Positions 24,478-35,829 of a stretch of DNA of 64,000 nucleotides are shown in pieces (positions within the stretch are counted from its first letter, which is position 1; each line of letters starts with the position of its first letter). The translations under genes and the position numbers were made by a program. This stretch comes from Cinnamomum chago (lineage: Eukaryota > Streptophyta > Magnoliopsida > Laurales > Lauraceae). The stretch is from contig CP142452.1 of NCBI GenBank assembly GCA_038049695.1, positions 66,965,501-67,029,500 of the forward strand, read 5' to 3'. Under the pieces are notes generated by a model. It was not told the DNA's origin, did not search any database, and worked only from the letters and a program-made list of their open reading frames with translations.

Positions 24478-25217
24478 TTATGATCTTTAAAAGTTCCTTC
24501 TTCCTCAACAACTTATTTAAGTGCTAAAGTTGCCTTTAGAATTGCAAAATGAGCATTGATTAGAAAGGAATTCTCCAACTTTTCCTTAGATGATATTATC
24601 TCTAATTGGGGATCTTGTATGGGATGTGGCCCTGTTAAGGAGAGGACTTCTATTCCTTGGTGCCCTCCCCCTCATGGGAGTTATGAAGTTTAATGTGGAT
24701 GGTGTTTCAAGGGGTAAGCCTGGTAAAAAAAAATAGAGGAGTGTTGCGCAATAGTAGAGGTGAAGTGCTTCTTATGTTTTCCCATCATGTTGGTGTCTGT
24801 GATTCTAATGAAGCAGAGGTGCTAGTTATTCTGGAAGGTCTCAAGGTTTTTTCAAGAAGATTCATTGGGTCTCTCGTTATGGAAAGCGACTCCTCTAATG
24901 CGATTGCATGGGTATCCAATCGAAAGTCTAATCCTTGAAAATCTGAATTCCACTTTAATGAAATTAGGGAGCTATTGGCTACTACCAATGTCACCTTCCA
25001 TCATTAGGTTAGATTTGCCAATTCCATGGCAAATGCATTAGCCAAGTAGGGGATTGATAGGTAGGTTTTGTCCTTGGGTAGTGTGATCATACAATTTGAG
25101 TTGGAGATGGTGCATCTTTTTTTCACCTTCTCAATATCTTTTTTTTTTCTGTATTGTGAGCTTTGATATTCTTCTCCCTTATAATGAATTCTATTGTTAC
25201 CACTAAAAATAAATAAA
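24478..25217 (+). mobile_element. LINE 3' end with RNase H domain and 10-bp TSD
   Basis: This is the last 740 bp of a plant L1-type element. At 24680-25050 it encodes a degenerate RNase H-like domain (GVLRNSRGEVLLMFSHHVGV, DSNEAEVLVILEGLKVF, MESDSSNAIAWVSNRKSNP), with several in-frame stops. It ends with an A-rich tail, AAAAATAAATAAA. TAGTGAAAAG occurs at 24468-24477 and again at 25218-25227, a good target site duplication. The host is intron 2 of the minus-strand TPS relic, so the LINE lies antisense to it. Confidence 0.85.
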
Positions 25218-25251
25218 TAGTGAAAAGCAAGTCAATCAGTGGAGAAAGTTC

Positions 25252-25530
25252 ATCGGAGGAGACATTATAGCCCTCTTCTCTTAGTAATCGGAATCGAAGA
25301 GCGACAATCTTTAGATCTTCATAATCTACATTGGCATCATTTATATGTTCCAACGCATCGTTGATCTCCTTCTCAAAGTGATAGGCCACTCCAAGTCGTT
25401 GGATCTGATCATCAATAATGATCATTTCTTCAACTGAGCCCTTGGCCCTGATAAGCATCTTCTTCACTTCCTCCTTCAACTCTCCAACCCTTCTAGTCCA
25501 TGCATCTATTTTCTGTTCATATATATCCCA
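25252..25530 (-). pseudogene. Sesquiterpene synthase exon 2, copy 4
   Basis: A single open exon of 279 bp, close to the usual exon 2 length, read on the minus strand. It has the family pattern ELKEEVKKML, IQRLGVAYHFEKEINDAL and VALRFRLLREEGYNVSSD. This is part of the N-terminal alpha-barrel of terpene synthases. Both splice sites are damaged: the acceptor region has a good branch site (CTAAC) and pyrimidine run but ends AA instead of AG, and the donor reads GAT|GAAC instead of GAT|GT. No exon 1 was found upstream (towards 25671, where a hAT element lies), and a LINE sits in the following intron. Confidence 0.85.
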
Positions 25531-25678
25531 TTGCAGATTATAAGAAATCAGTTAGTAAAAAAACTAATTCTAGATTACATAGATAAGAAAAATAATGACG
25601 TGAAAACATGTGGTTGTAGGGCTTATTGTGGGGCCCGCTAAATGCCACGTTCTATCATGATTTTAGGTGGGATGTTGG

Positions 25679-26088
25679 TAGGGATGTAAATGGGTCCCCG
25701 ATTCTTCGATTACCTGGAGGTTTCGACCCGCTAAAAATTGAGTTTGGGTCCTTATTTAGGTCCCGATAAATAAATGGTTCTGGGTTCGGTTTCGCCTTGG
25801 TTCTTCGGACCAGTGGACCCGATACCCGACATATTACTTCAATTTTTGAAAATTTATCCTAAAAATCATGTTTTTTTTAATATCATTTTCTATCTAGACC
25901 TAGACCCGGATCCTAGACCCGGATCCGGACCTGTCTCATATATGGTTCTAGTTCCGGATCTTGAGCAAAAAAACTGGTTCCGAAACGATTCTGAGTCCGG
26001 ATCCGGTTCCACCTTCTCCTTAACGGTTCCAGTTTTGGGTCCACCATGGACCTGGACCTAGACCGGAACCGACCCATTTACAACCCTA
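25679..26088. mobile_element. Non-autonomous hAT element (410 bp)
   Basis: Terminal inverted repeats TAGGGATGTAAATGGGTC and GACCCATTTACAACCCTA bound the element. The 8-bp flanks GATGTTGG (25671-25678) and GATATTGG (26089-26096) match at seven positions, as expected for hAT target duplications. The interior is rich in GGATCCGG- and GGTTC-type words and has no transposase; an open frame at 25774-26061 is low-complexity and not a gene. Confidence 0.85.
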
Positions 26089-26099
26089 GATATTGGGTA

Positions 26100-26574
26100 T
26101 ATCTCATCCTAGATAGTGGTTAACATTTTGAATAAGAACTTGTCGGCATGATGATAGCAGGTGTAAAGTGTTTTTATTTTATTTTAATAACAATGTAATG
26201 TTAAGATGGTTAAATCCAAGGGTGATTACTTAAAAGAAAGGATATGATTTAGTTACATCAAGATATTGATCATAGGATTTTAATCTCCTGCGTTCAATTC
26301 TTATCAGAAGAACCATGCATCTGGACTGTTGTAGAGGTGGGACCCCACTAGAAAATCACTTGCTGCAGATGCGGATATATGGTTCTCATTAATTAGAACC
26401 ATGCGCGAGAGAATCATTTCTATGCATCATAACCAAATAATTCACTTTCATATGTAAAGTTCTAGGGTGGGTGTGTGCAACCCCAAATTCCAAAGCGGAA
26501 ACACACTTTCCGTTCTGTATGCCATAATAGAAAAAAATATTGGAAGTGAGGATTGTATTTCATTGTGAGATAGG
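26100..26574. other. No gene recognised
   Basis: AT-rich non-coding sequence between the hAT element and repeat C'. I see no exon, RNA gene or element terminus. Confidence 0.5.
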
Positions 26575-27772
26575 AACAGTCTTACCGAGCTATTAATTAG
26601 TCAAGGAACCATTAGAGAGGTCCATCTTAGGGTTTGGGTTGCCTTCGATACCCCAAGACCACATCATTTGTGGCGATGTGCATCTAAGATATCCATGTCC
26701 GAGAGAATTAGCTACTTGGTGCTCTTAAGGTACTTGATTGTGAAGACCTTGGTTCGCACCCTATATACTGGATATGATTTCGTTTGTATCTCTGGAAAAC
26801 TCTCGGGAATGATGGTTAGTTCTTACCTCATCCCCGTAGTCCAATTTTGATGTATTTCAGAAATTCGGGTTCCAAGTAAACTAACCATGCCTAATAAGCC
26901 AAACCCAAGGAACATTGAATTTTTAATCACACCAAATGATCAATTTGTGGGGCACCCAATGGCCCAAATCCAAGCCTCACAAGTCCCCAAAATAATACCC
27001 AAAAAGTGGGTCAAGATGGGCGTGCGGGTCGTTCTGATCCTTCTTGTTTAATTTTTTCTTTTGTTTCTGTCAGTCTTCTGCTTCTTCTGTTTCCGTGGGT
27101 CTAGGCCAAGATGGGCGTGCAGATCCCTGGAATAATTGGGATTTTGTTGATATCAACTAAGCAAGGGCAACAGGGGAAACAAAAAATGGATTTTGGGAGG
27201 GAGGTCGTTGGTTGATATTATTAAAATCAGGGGTTTGTAGTTGTGGTTACTCTATTCAAGGGAATATTTTTTGGAAAATGTCCCTAAATAAAATTAGATT
27301 TCCCACTTTTTGTTTCTTTTTTCCAGGAGACTGTACTTCAAACAAGCAGAGTTAGAGCCTGTGACAATATTTATTCTTACTCTTATGCATTGTACACTTC
27401 CTATGACTAGTGGAAATGCACAACACAACTTATTTAATTTCTTCTTTTCACTTTTAGGCCCTATTATAATTTTCTAGAATTCAAAAAAATTTATGTATGA
27501 ATAATTTATAAATCCTCCTCTTAGGTGGAGGATCTACAAATGCCAAGAATGTCGGAATTCTAAGAATCACAAAGGACATTTTAGACTTATCAAATGGCAA
27601 AGATTTGGGATTTTAACAAAGAAACATGGTATTTACAACTACCAGGGGGACAAGCCTTCACATATAGTATGTAAACTTTTTAATATCTCAAATTTCATAA
27701 AAATTCTAATAAAAAAAAGTGCCCTTAATAGCTAAAGCAGGTCCGTTCCATTCCTTTCTATTTTTGTTACAT
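26575..27772 (-). repeat. Dispersed repeat, right copy of inverted pair (C')
   Basis: Reverse complement of 7972-9150. Homology ends at the TTA that precedes the PIF/Harbinger terminus, so the transposon landed at or beside this edge. Confidence 0.6.
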
Positions 27773-28134
27773 TAGGGCCCGTTTGGATACATGTAGAATA
27801 TAATATTTTTAGATTTAAATAGTAGCAGAATCAAATGATGTAGAATATAATAGTGCAATATTATAATATTGCAGCATTTTCGTTGTTTGGCATTTTTTCA
27901 AAAAATGCTCCAGATTTTAAACTGAGCTTTTTGGCAGTTGCTGAAGATTATTATATATGCTAAAGCAAAGACATCACAGATTTTAGATTCAAACAAATAA
28001 TCTTATGTAAATTTATAGTTTGCTGTCAAAGTTCATAACAAAAGAAATCAAGACGATAACTACAATCCATGATAAGCTTTTTATTGATGCTCATGCTGAT
28101 CTCTTACCCTTCTAGTGCGAATGTTGTATTCATC

Positions 28135-28967
28135 TCACATAGCATTTGCAATTGCGTCCCGCAATCTATTGCCCTCCCGACGTTGCCCATCCGTGCTATA
28201 ATCATCATCTGGTTCATTGATATCCTCCTGTTCAGAAGACTGATTCTCATATTGAAGGTCATACTCTTCAAATATCCAATCTTCATCGTTAGAGTGGATG
28301 TGAATGAAGTTGTATAAGGTGCAACATGCAATTATTACATCTGTAACCGTGTCAAATGAATGAGAGGAAGTGTTCTTCAATATCGGAAGGCCATTTTTTA
28401 TTACACCGAAAACAAGCTCAATTGCATTCTGTAAGGGAGAATGGCGAAGGTTGAATAGTTCTTTGGCATGATCTTGTGGGCCTATACTTCCACGAGCAAG
28501 CTCTCTCAAATGATATCGCACTCCTCGGTATGGGGCAATGTAATTAGGAGTGTTTCCATATCCCGCATCAACTAGATAATATTTACCTGATAAAATACAA
28601 GTAAGATTTTGATTAATAAACAAATGGGATTATTTGATCGAAGCAAAATAAAATTACATACCTCGTGGTACTTTAAAGCCATCTTTCTCTGCGGCCCTTA
28701 AAAAAATAGCATTTGATGCTGAACCCTCCCATCCTGCTTGAATATGAATGAACTTCAAATCAAAAGTACAAGCGGCCATAACATTTTGTGATAATAATCC
28801 ATGTCAATTTCAATACGGTGCTTGCTTATGGGACTTGACGAACACAGGAATATGTGTGCCATCAATTGCTCCGATACAATCATATATTACATAAAATGAA
28901 TCATTAAACTAATCATAAGCACATTGTCTAAATTAAAAGGATGTTATTTACCTTGGAAAAAAGGTTA
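28135..28967 (-). pseudogene. PIF/Harbinger transposase, C-terminal part
   Basis: The DDE nuclease cuts and joins transposon ends. Visible on the minus strand are CIGAIDGTHIPVF (first catalytic Asp, near 28840), a WEGSASNAIFLRAAEKDGF block, an intron 28661-28587 (GAG|GTATGT...ATCAG), then GKYYLVDAGYGNTP (second Asp) and FNLRHSPLQNAIELVFGVIKN (Glu; the family usually has IERVFG). The C-terminal tail is acidic. A frameshift lies between the first Asp and the WEGS block (near 28800), so it is not active. The N-terminal half is 5.4 kb away beyond the nested LTR element. Confidence 0.85.
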
Positions 28968-28972
28968 AAACG

Positions 28973-30110
28973 TGTTAGGATTATAATTCTATTATAATTA
29001 GTGTTGGCAAATTCAATGGGTATTGGACAAAACCTGGGTTTTATTTACAATTGTAATTTTAGTAGGACTGTTCGGAAGATGGTTACAGGATTTGTTTGGA
29101 GCTTTCTAATTGTGAACTCATGCAGACTAGCATAAGAAAGTTAGTAATGTGGACTACCATAAACAAAGTTTCTTGCCATCATGTTGGATGAAGTTTTCTT
29201 AAGATGTATGATGACGTCACTTTACCATCACAAGTTGCCCCATGCAACACGTGGAAGTACCTCTTCTCCTGATGACTTTTGACATAATTACATGTTGGCT
29301 ACTTTTTTTATGATGGTTACTTTTTGAAGTGAAGAGTTACATAAGTCAAAGACTGTATAAAGCATCACAGGGCCTTTAGACTTTGTGCAACACAGGATGT
29401 ATGTCGCTCGACCCATGGATTGGTCGCTCGAGCGGACGAAGACAGTAAGTCATCCGCTCGAGCGCACGTTTACTTCGCTCGAGCGGTCAGTGCGCAGAAA
29501 GTCCGATTTGAATAAAATAATGCATTCTAATTTGGTTCAAATTACTTCTTTGAGTCCTACTTGCTCTACAAGTATTGAGGCACGAATTAAAGCCTATATA
29601 TTGCCTTTCTCTCTCTACTCTAAGGGACAACTCTCCCATCCAAAAATCTAGAGATCTATTGAGAGATTATTTTCTTCTCCAAAGCTTCAAGTTGCTGCGC
29701 TGAAGTTCAAGTCTTTGGAGATTTTTCTGCTACTTTTCTGAAGTGGATTCATCTTGAAGAGGCATTCAAGGTGGTTGGTTCAAGCGCGGTGAAGGTGTAC
29801 GGCGAGCAGTCAGCAAGATCAAAACAGTCCTTAGGTTGAGTCAGCAACTGGGAAAAAGGGTTGTGAGTTTTCTTGTAACTTTCAATTATTATAGTGCTTG
29901 GTTGTCTGTTGGTCTAGACGGTAAGACCCGTGGTTTTTTCCCGAGTAGGGTTTTCCACGTAAAAATCATGTGTCTTTATTTCTCTTGTGGTTTGATTGTT
30001 TTAAACAGGATTAGGGTTAATTACTAGTTTAATCACTAGTTATTGATATTCATCTGAGATCGTGTAATCGGGACCTCTGCCTGTGTTAAGGCAAGTTAAG
30101 TGGTTTTTCA
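28973..30110 (+). repeat. 5' LTR (1138 bp)
   Basis: Starts TGTTAGG and ends TTTTTCA. A TATA box (TGTATAAAGC, about 29354) is followed 60-130 bases later by four CGCTCGA(GCG) palindromes at 29404-29485. A 267-bp open frame inside (29385-29651) is also in the other LTR and is not a gene. Confidence 0.9.
29353..29362 (+). promoter_or_regulatory. LTR promoter TATA box
   Basis: TGTATAAAGC in the 5' LTR, with the palindrome cluster just downstream. The same site is in the 3' LTR near 33577. Inferred from sequence and position. Confidence 0.5.
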
Positions 30111-30112
30111 AT

Positions 30113-30128
30113 TGGTATCAGAGCCAGG
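30113..30128 (+). promoter_or_regulatory. Primer-binding site (initiator tRNA-Met)
   Basis: TGGTATCAGAGCCAGG begins two bases after the 5' LTR and matches the standard initiator tRNA-Met complement. Confidence 0.85.
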
Positions 30129-30167
30129 TTACGCTAAGTTATTGTGTGATCAAGTTACTGATCTCTC

Positions 30168-32147
30168 ATGGATATCATCAGAGAAGGAACCTCGACCAAC
30201 AAGCCCCCCCCTTCTAGATGGATCAAATTATGCTTATTGGAAAGGTAGGATGATAGCCTTCTTTAAGGCAATCGATGATCAGGTTTGGGACATAGTGGCT
30301 GATGGATACACTGAACCCACTATGACGGTTGAAGGTCAAACTAGACCAAAACCTAAAGCACAGTGGACCGCTGATGAAAAGGCCAAATCGAACTACAATA
30401 ATAAGGCCATTCATGCAATTTACAATGGTGTCACTCAAACTGAGTTTCATAGAATTTCGGCGTCTACCACTGCAAAAGCTGCTTGGGATTTGCTTCAAAC
30501 TGTCCATGAAGGAACAAAGATTGTTAGGCAAACCAAACTCCAAAATCTGACAACAGCTTTTGAAACGATTCGAATGAAAGATTCAGAATCTTTTGATGAT
30601 TTTAACACAAAATTGTAAAAATTTGTTAATTCCTGCCATACTCTGGGTGAGCCGGTACCTCCATCAAAAGTTGTTAAAAAGATTTTGAGGTCTCTCCCAG
30701 AAAGGTTTCGTCCAAAGGTTGTTGCCATTGAAGAGCACCAGGATTTAAACTCCATATCTGTTGAAGAATTGGTTGGAAACCTACAGACTTTTGAGGCTAA
30801 TCACTGCCCACAGAAAAAAGGTAAAGACATTGCTTTAATGTCTACTAAGTCAGTTGAGGATCCTGAATTAAGTGATCAAGGCAGTGATACTGATGATGAA
30901 AAGTTTGAAGCATATCTCAGAAGAAAACTCAAGAAGATCTGGAAGAATGGAAAGGCCCTTAACAAGAAAGATACATCAAATCCCAAGGGATCTTTTAAAG
31001 AAAAATTTATACCCAAAACTGAACAGAATCGATCAAAGGGTATGAATAAGCAAATCAAATGTTTTGAATGTCAAGGTTATGGACACACAGCTTCAAAGTG
31101 TGCCAATCGAAGGGAAAAGAACAAAGGCAAGGCATTAAATGTTGCCTGGGATGATGATTCGGATGAGGATGTATCTGAACCTGATTCACCTTCGAGTGAG
31201 TTAGGAAAGTGTGTTGCTTTCATGGCTTTGTCTACTGTCTCTTCTATCTAGGGTTCATCTGCAGGGAGTCCAAGTCTGATGACAATTCAGATTCTGATAA
31301 TCTTTCTAATGATGACAATGACTGGGAAACTATATACAAGAAATTGCTGCAAGATTCCATACGTATGTCAAAGATCAATAAGAAAAGAGCGTTAATGCTG
31401 AAAGAAATGGAATCTCAAAATTCTTCTCTTATTGCACAACTAGAAGAATCAAAAGCTAAGGTAAGTCAGTTAGAAAATCAACATATAATCTTGTCTAATA
31501 ATTTGATTGTTGCAGGTAAGGAGAGTGAATTATTGAAGCAACAAGAGCTGAAAGCAAAATCTGAGATGAACAATTTAAAGAAAGAGCTGAGTGACTGTAA
31601 TGCTGAAAAGGAAGATTTAAGAGGAAAGTTGAAGATGGCTCTCATCGAATTGGATTCTGCTACAGCTTCAATCAAGAGGATGAATACTGGGTCTAAGAAA
31701 CTTGATGAGATCCTTGGAAGCCACAAGGCTGACAAGTCTAAATCTGGAATTGGCTACACTCGTGGAGCTTCGTCATCAAACGATAAAGGTAAATCTGTAT
31801 TTGTTCAGGGGCCTACTGTGTATTCCATGACACCCTTAATTCATAAGGCTCCACCCATGATATTTGTAAATGCTAAGAATGTGCATAAGCCTAAATTCAC
31901 CCCTACATGTCATTTTTGTGGAATTAAAGGGCACATTAGACCATACTGCAATAAAAGAAGAAATCATATCAGAAATCAGACGAGGATGAAATCTTCTTCT
32001 CCTCAACAGGTCAAAACTAAGGCTGTTTGGATTCATAAGACTGACATGAGCATTAATGTGGTTCACACTGCACTGTCTAAATCAACTGAGAATGCTGAGG
32101 TTGATCCCCCTCTGCACAAGCCCCTAGGCATTTGCCTACGAACCTAA
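30168..32147 (+). pseudogene. Sirevirus-like Gag, interrupted
   Basis: Gag forms the retrotransposon particle and binds its RNA. The likely start is ATG 30168. The following frame is offset by one base at a run of eight C (30194-30201), after which comes LLDGSNYAYWKGRMIAFFKA, the Copia gag opening. TAA at 30616-30618 interrupts the same frame (NTKL*KFVN). The first zinc knuckle is CFECQGYGHTASKC (about 31065). A second frame change occurs near 31250, after which an acidic, coiled-coil-rich segment (31330-31700, many K/E/L) and a second knuckle, CHFCGIKGHIRPYC (about 31912), follow. Two knuckles and a long coiled-coil C-terminal part fit Sirevirus Gag. No pol follows. Confidence 0.85.
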
Positions 32148-33196
32148 TCCTACAACTGCGTTTTGGATTGCACATGCATACTTTTTCGAGCTAATTTTGA
32201 GATTATTTGGCATGTGATACACCTTGATTTGTTGGATTTTCGAACTGATTTTTTTTACGATTTAAGGATTTTGATCATGTCCACAAGTACACGATGACTC
32301 ACTTGGACACTCACTTAGGGTCAATGAGACACTAGGATTGACATGATTCACGATCTTAGTGGTTTTATACCTATTCGGAGCATCGATTTTGATTTTCCCA
32401 CTTCCTTATGCTCTTTTCTTAATGTCTATATTTTATATGTGACCCAAAAGTGCGTAGAGATTTCTGTAGACCGACGCGATGGAACTATATCCTAAAGGGT
32501 TTAGAAATTTCTGCAAAAAAAGAAAAAAAGAAAAAAAAAGGGCACTCGAACTTGTGCATTAATTTATGCCGAGAAGTTCATAAAAAAATCTTAAGTTGGG
32601 TAAAAAAAAAAAAAAAAAAAAACGGTGTGTGACATTAAGGGGGAGCTTCTCACCTCATTATTGATCGGATTGATTGTTTTTGAAAGGTGTGAAATTCACT
32701 ATGTATCTGATGATTGTTGATTTGTGGTCGATCTGCGATTTCTCTGTGTTTTTCATTTGAGATTATCTTTCTCACAATTTACACACATGATAACTTCCCC
32801 AAAATTGTGTTGCCTCATGACTTGCAAATTATAGTGTTTGATCATCGAAGGTTTTCGATTATTGGCCTGTCTGAGTTTTGCATTTGTGCATTTTTAGGGG
32901 GATAATAATCTGATCTAGGGGGAGAATAATCTTTGTCAATTATGAACAAAAAGGGGGAGAAGCTGAGATAGCTCATGTGATTTCACTTGTTAGTGTTTTA
33001 TTAAGTTTATTTTATTGTCAGAATTAATTTTCATTTAATTTTTCAAGATTTCACGCTTGATCTTTTGTCAAACTTTCGTGAATAGGAATTGCCGGGCTGA
33101 ACTGAAGAAAAGTTTCTTGATAATCATCTTATTTATTCTGGGTAGAATTTTTCTTGTATTTAGGTGTTTTGTCCATGAATTGTCAAAGGGGGAGAT
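32148..33196 (+). other. Non-coding 3' interior of the Sirevirus-like element
   Basis: Contains A-rich runs (32514-32540 and 32602-32621) and repeated polypurine runs with GGGGGAG; the last (33187-33193) lies just before the 3' LTR and is the probable plus-strand primer. No protein domain. Confidence 0.7.
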
Positions 33197-34334
33197 TGTT
33201 AGGATTATAATTCTATTATAATTAGTGTTGGCAAATTCAATGGGTATTGGACAAAACCTGGGTTTTATTTACAATTGTAATTTTAGTAGGACTGTTCGGA
33301 AGATGGTTATAGGATTTGTTTGGAGCTTTCTAATTGTGAACTCATGCAGACTAGCATAAGAAAGTTAGTAATGTGGACTACCATAAACAAAGTTTCTTGC
33401 CATCATGTTGGATGAAGTTTTCTTAAGATGTATGATGACGTCACTTTACCATCACAAGTTGCCCCATGCAACACGTGGAAGTACCTCTTCTCCTGATGAC
33501 TTTTGACATAATTACATGTTGGCTACTTTTTTTATGATGGTTACTTTTTGAAGTGAAGAGTTACATAAGTCAAAGACTGTATAAAGCATCACAGGGCCTT
33601 TAGACTTTGTGCAACACAGGATGTATGTCGCTCGACCCATGGATTGGTCGCTCGAGCGGACGAAGACAGTAAGTCATCTGCTCGAGCGCACGTTTACTTC
33701 GCTCGAGCGGTCAGTGCGCAGAAAGTCCGGTTTGAATAAAATAATGCATTCTAATTTGGTTCAAATTACTTCTTTGAGTCCTACTTGCTCTACAAGTAGT
33801 GAGGCACGAATTAAAGCCTATATATTGCCTTTCTCTCTCTACTCTAAGGGACAACTCTCCCATCCAAAAATCTAGAGATCTATTGAGAGATTATTTTCTT
33901 CTCCAAAGCTTCAAGTTGCTGCGCTGAAGTTCAAGTCTTTGGAGATTTTTCTGCTACTTTTCTGAAGTGGATTCATCTTGAAGAGGCATTCAAGGTGGTT
34001 GGTTCAAGCGCGGTGAAGGTGTACGGCGAGCAGTCAGCAAGATCAAAACAGTCCTTAGGTTGAGTCAGCAACTGGGAAAAAGGGTTGTGAGTTTTCTTGT
34101 AACTTTCAATTATTATAGTGCTTGGTTGTCTGTTGGTCTAGACGGTAAGACCCGTGGTTTTTTCCCGAGTAGGGTTTTCCACGTAAAAATCATGTGTCTT
34201 TATTTCTCTTGTGGTTTGATTGTTTTAAACAGGATTAGGGTTAATTACTAGTTTAATCACTAGTTATTGATATTCATCTGAGATCGTGTAATCGGGACCT
34301 CTGCCTGTGTTAAGGCAAGTTAAGTGGTTTTTCA
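33197..34334 (+). repeat. 3' LTR (1138 bp)
   Basis: Same length as the 5' LTR. Differences seen by eye: one C/T near 29088/33309, one C/T in the palindrome block, one A/G and one T/G further on. Confidence 0.9.
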
Positions 34335-34339
34335 AAACG

Positions 34340-34807
34340 CGTATCATTTGCAATTTCTATTGGAACATCGATTAATGGATCCGTATGTATTGTGTTGAAA
34401 GAGAAAGTATAGCTTGAAGAACTCCATTGAAATGACGACTGATTGTTTCACCTGATTGTTGAAAATATTCTTGAACTTGACGATTGACAGCATTATAACC
34501 GATCGTGAATAGGAACATTATGAGTTGTTCTTCGAGATTATATCTCGTGTATCACATAAAAGATTTTTTCTATGAATAACATTGCACAACTTCGTAAATA
34601 TGGGCCTTTCCATATGACAAACTTGTCGAAAATGCTCCAAATGACCAATTAAGAATTCATTACATAAGCAGCACCAGAAAGTGCTGAATCACGGCATGGC
34701 TTTTTATCAAAATAAGTGTCTACGTACCAACCAGCAACAGCTGCTACAGTAAGCATATTAAGTTTAACCTGCTCCCTTCGACGAGCATTAATGTCATCAA
34801 TAGACAT
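34340..34807 (-). pseudogene. PIF/Harbinger transposase, N-terminal part
   Basis: The start is ATG at 34807 on the minus strand. Motifs EEQLIMFLFTIGYNAVNRQV and FQQSGETISRHFNGVLQAIL are typical of the region before the catalytic domain, ending at NDTRF where the LTR element interrupts. Stops and frame changes occur near 34650 (TAA after MNS), near 34540 and near 34370. The 5-bp duplication AAACG on either side of the nested element shows that this exon was once continuous with 28967. Confidence 0.8.
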
Positions 34808-34864
34808 TATTTTTTTCTTTATAATTTCTGCAATAAAATAAATATTTAATTTTAAAAAATGCAA

Positions 34865-35283
34865 TCCATCATAGTAAAATCAAATAATATCTGCAAAAAA
34901 ATAAATACAATATTAAAGACATTCTATTAAGAACCACTAAAAAATAACAAGCATTGATACAATATTATTTAAAATCACATAATGAATTATTATTAAAAAA
35001 GTAATGAACAATGTTTTAAACTTCCTCAAACCCAACTTAAACGACACAATGAAGCATTATTAAAAGAGTAACTAACAAAGTTCTTAACATCATCAAACTC
35101 ATAATAAACCATGCAAATTTTTTTATTAAAACCATTATAAAATTATAGAGATTTATGCATCTGGTCGCCCCCCCACAGTTTTGACGAAGCCATCACAATT
35201 GCAATTATGGTCCTTTAAGGGTCATAAATGCGATTGCATTTTGTCAATCTCCAAGAAATTTCACTGCTTCTATGATAGTGTCT
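34865..35283. other. Spacer between Harbinger genes
   Basis: AT-rich sequence between the transposase start and the end of the Myb/SANT ORF, both on the minus strand. No gene seen. Confidence 0.5.
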
Positions 35284-35829
35284 TCATCTAGTTCTTCTAT
35301 TTTTTTGAAGTTCTTCTAGGCATATTTCATACGAATCTTTCGTTGATGTAGGTGGAGTTATAGCACATAAGCGATCGGATGATGTCACCATTCTTGAGAT
35401 TTCATCAGCTATTCTCTCACCAACACTTGTTCGACCACTGTTTTGACGATTTAGTGATTTTGGTACTGCAGAACAACGTTTGCTTCGATTATCTTTTTGT
35501 GTCATTATCACTACATTCTCTGAGCTTGAACCAGACTCTTCCACTCGCTCATTAGATGGTGGTTGAGATATACCAGGAGTAGCGCAATTTTGAACAGGAA
35601 TTTGCTCTTCTACACAGGGTTGTGTAATTGGGATGTGACTTGACTTTTGTCGCTTGCCTTCTATTGTACAACCTATAACAATAAGTTTATAATCAAAATT
35701 ATTTCTCATCATCATAATATATATGATTGTATTAATTAATAAATTTAATATTATACCTTCATATATGATGCTAAGATTATCATATAGCGGAAAAGAAGTC
35801 CTTCTATAAGCTTTTACTTCTGGGTGTGC
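35284..35829 (-). pseudogene. PIF/Harbinger Myb/SANT ORF, C-terminal exons
   Basis: Minus-strand exon 35829-35757 (after TTTTCACAG) encodes AHPEVKAYRRTSFPLYDNL, the block that follows the Myb/SANT-like domain in plant Harbinger ORF1 proteins. An intron at 35756-35673 (GTATAA...TTATAG) joins to 35672-35284, a serine-rich C-terminal part. This partner protein helps the transposase bind DNA. These exons are open; the upstream exon is interrupted by a hAT and the intron between them by the CACTA element. Confidence 0.75.

Larger units (their letters stand above)
28973..34334 (+). mobile_element. Gag-only Sirevirus-like Copia LTR element (TR-GAG type)
   Basis: Two LTRs of 1138 bp each bound a 3.1-kb interior with a primer-binding site, a gag region and a polypurine tract. 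AAACG flanks the element on both sides (28968-28972 and 34335-34339). No protease, integrase, reverse transcriptase or RNase H is encoded. Several polypurine-like runs (GGGGGAG at about 32640, 32916, 32952 and 33188) precede the 3' LTR; multiple such runs are a known feature of Sireviruses. The LTRs differ at only about four positions by eye, so insertion was recent and must have used proteins supplied in trans. Confidence 0.92.

Noticed and set aside
25774..26061. Open frame of 95 codons
   Set aside because: Sits inside the non-autonomous hAT element and consists of repeated Pro/Asp/Gly words.
29385..29651. Open frame of 88 codons, repeated at 33609-33875
   Set aside because: Lies entirely in the two LTRs; duplication reflects the LTRs, not a gene family.
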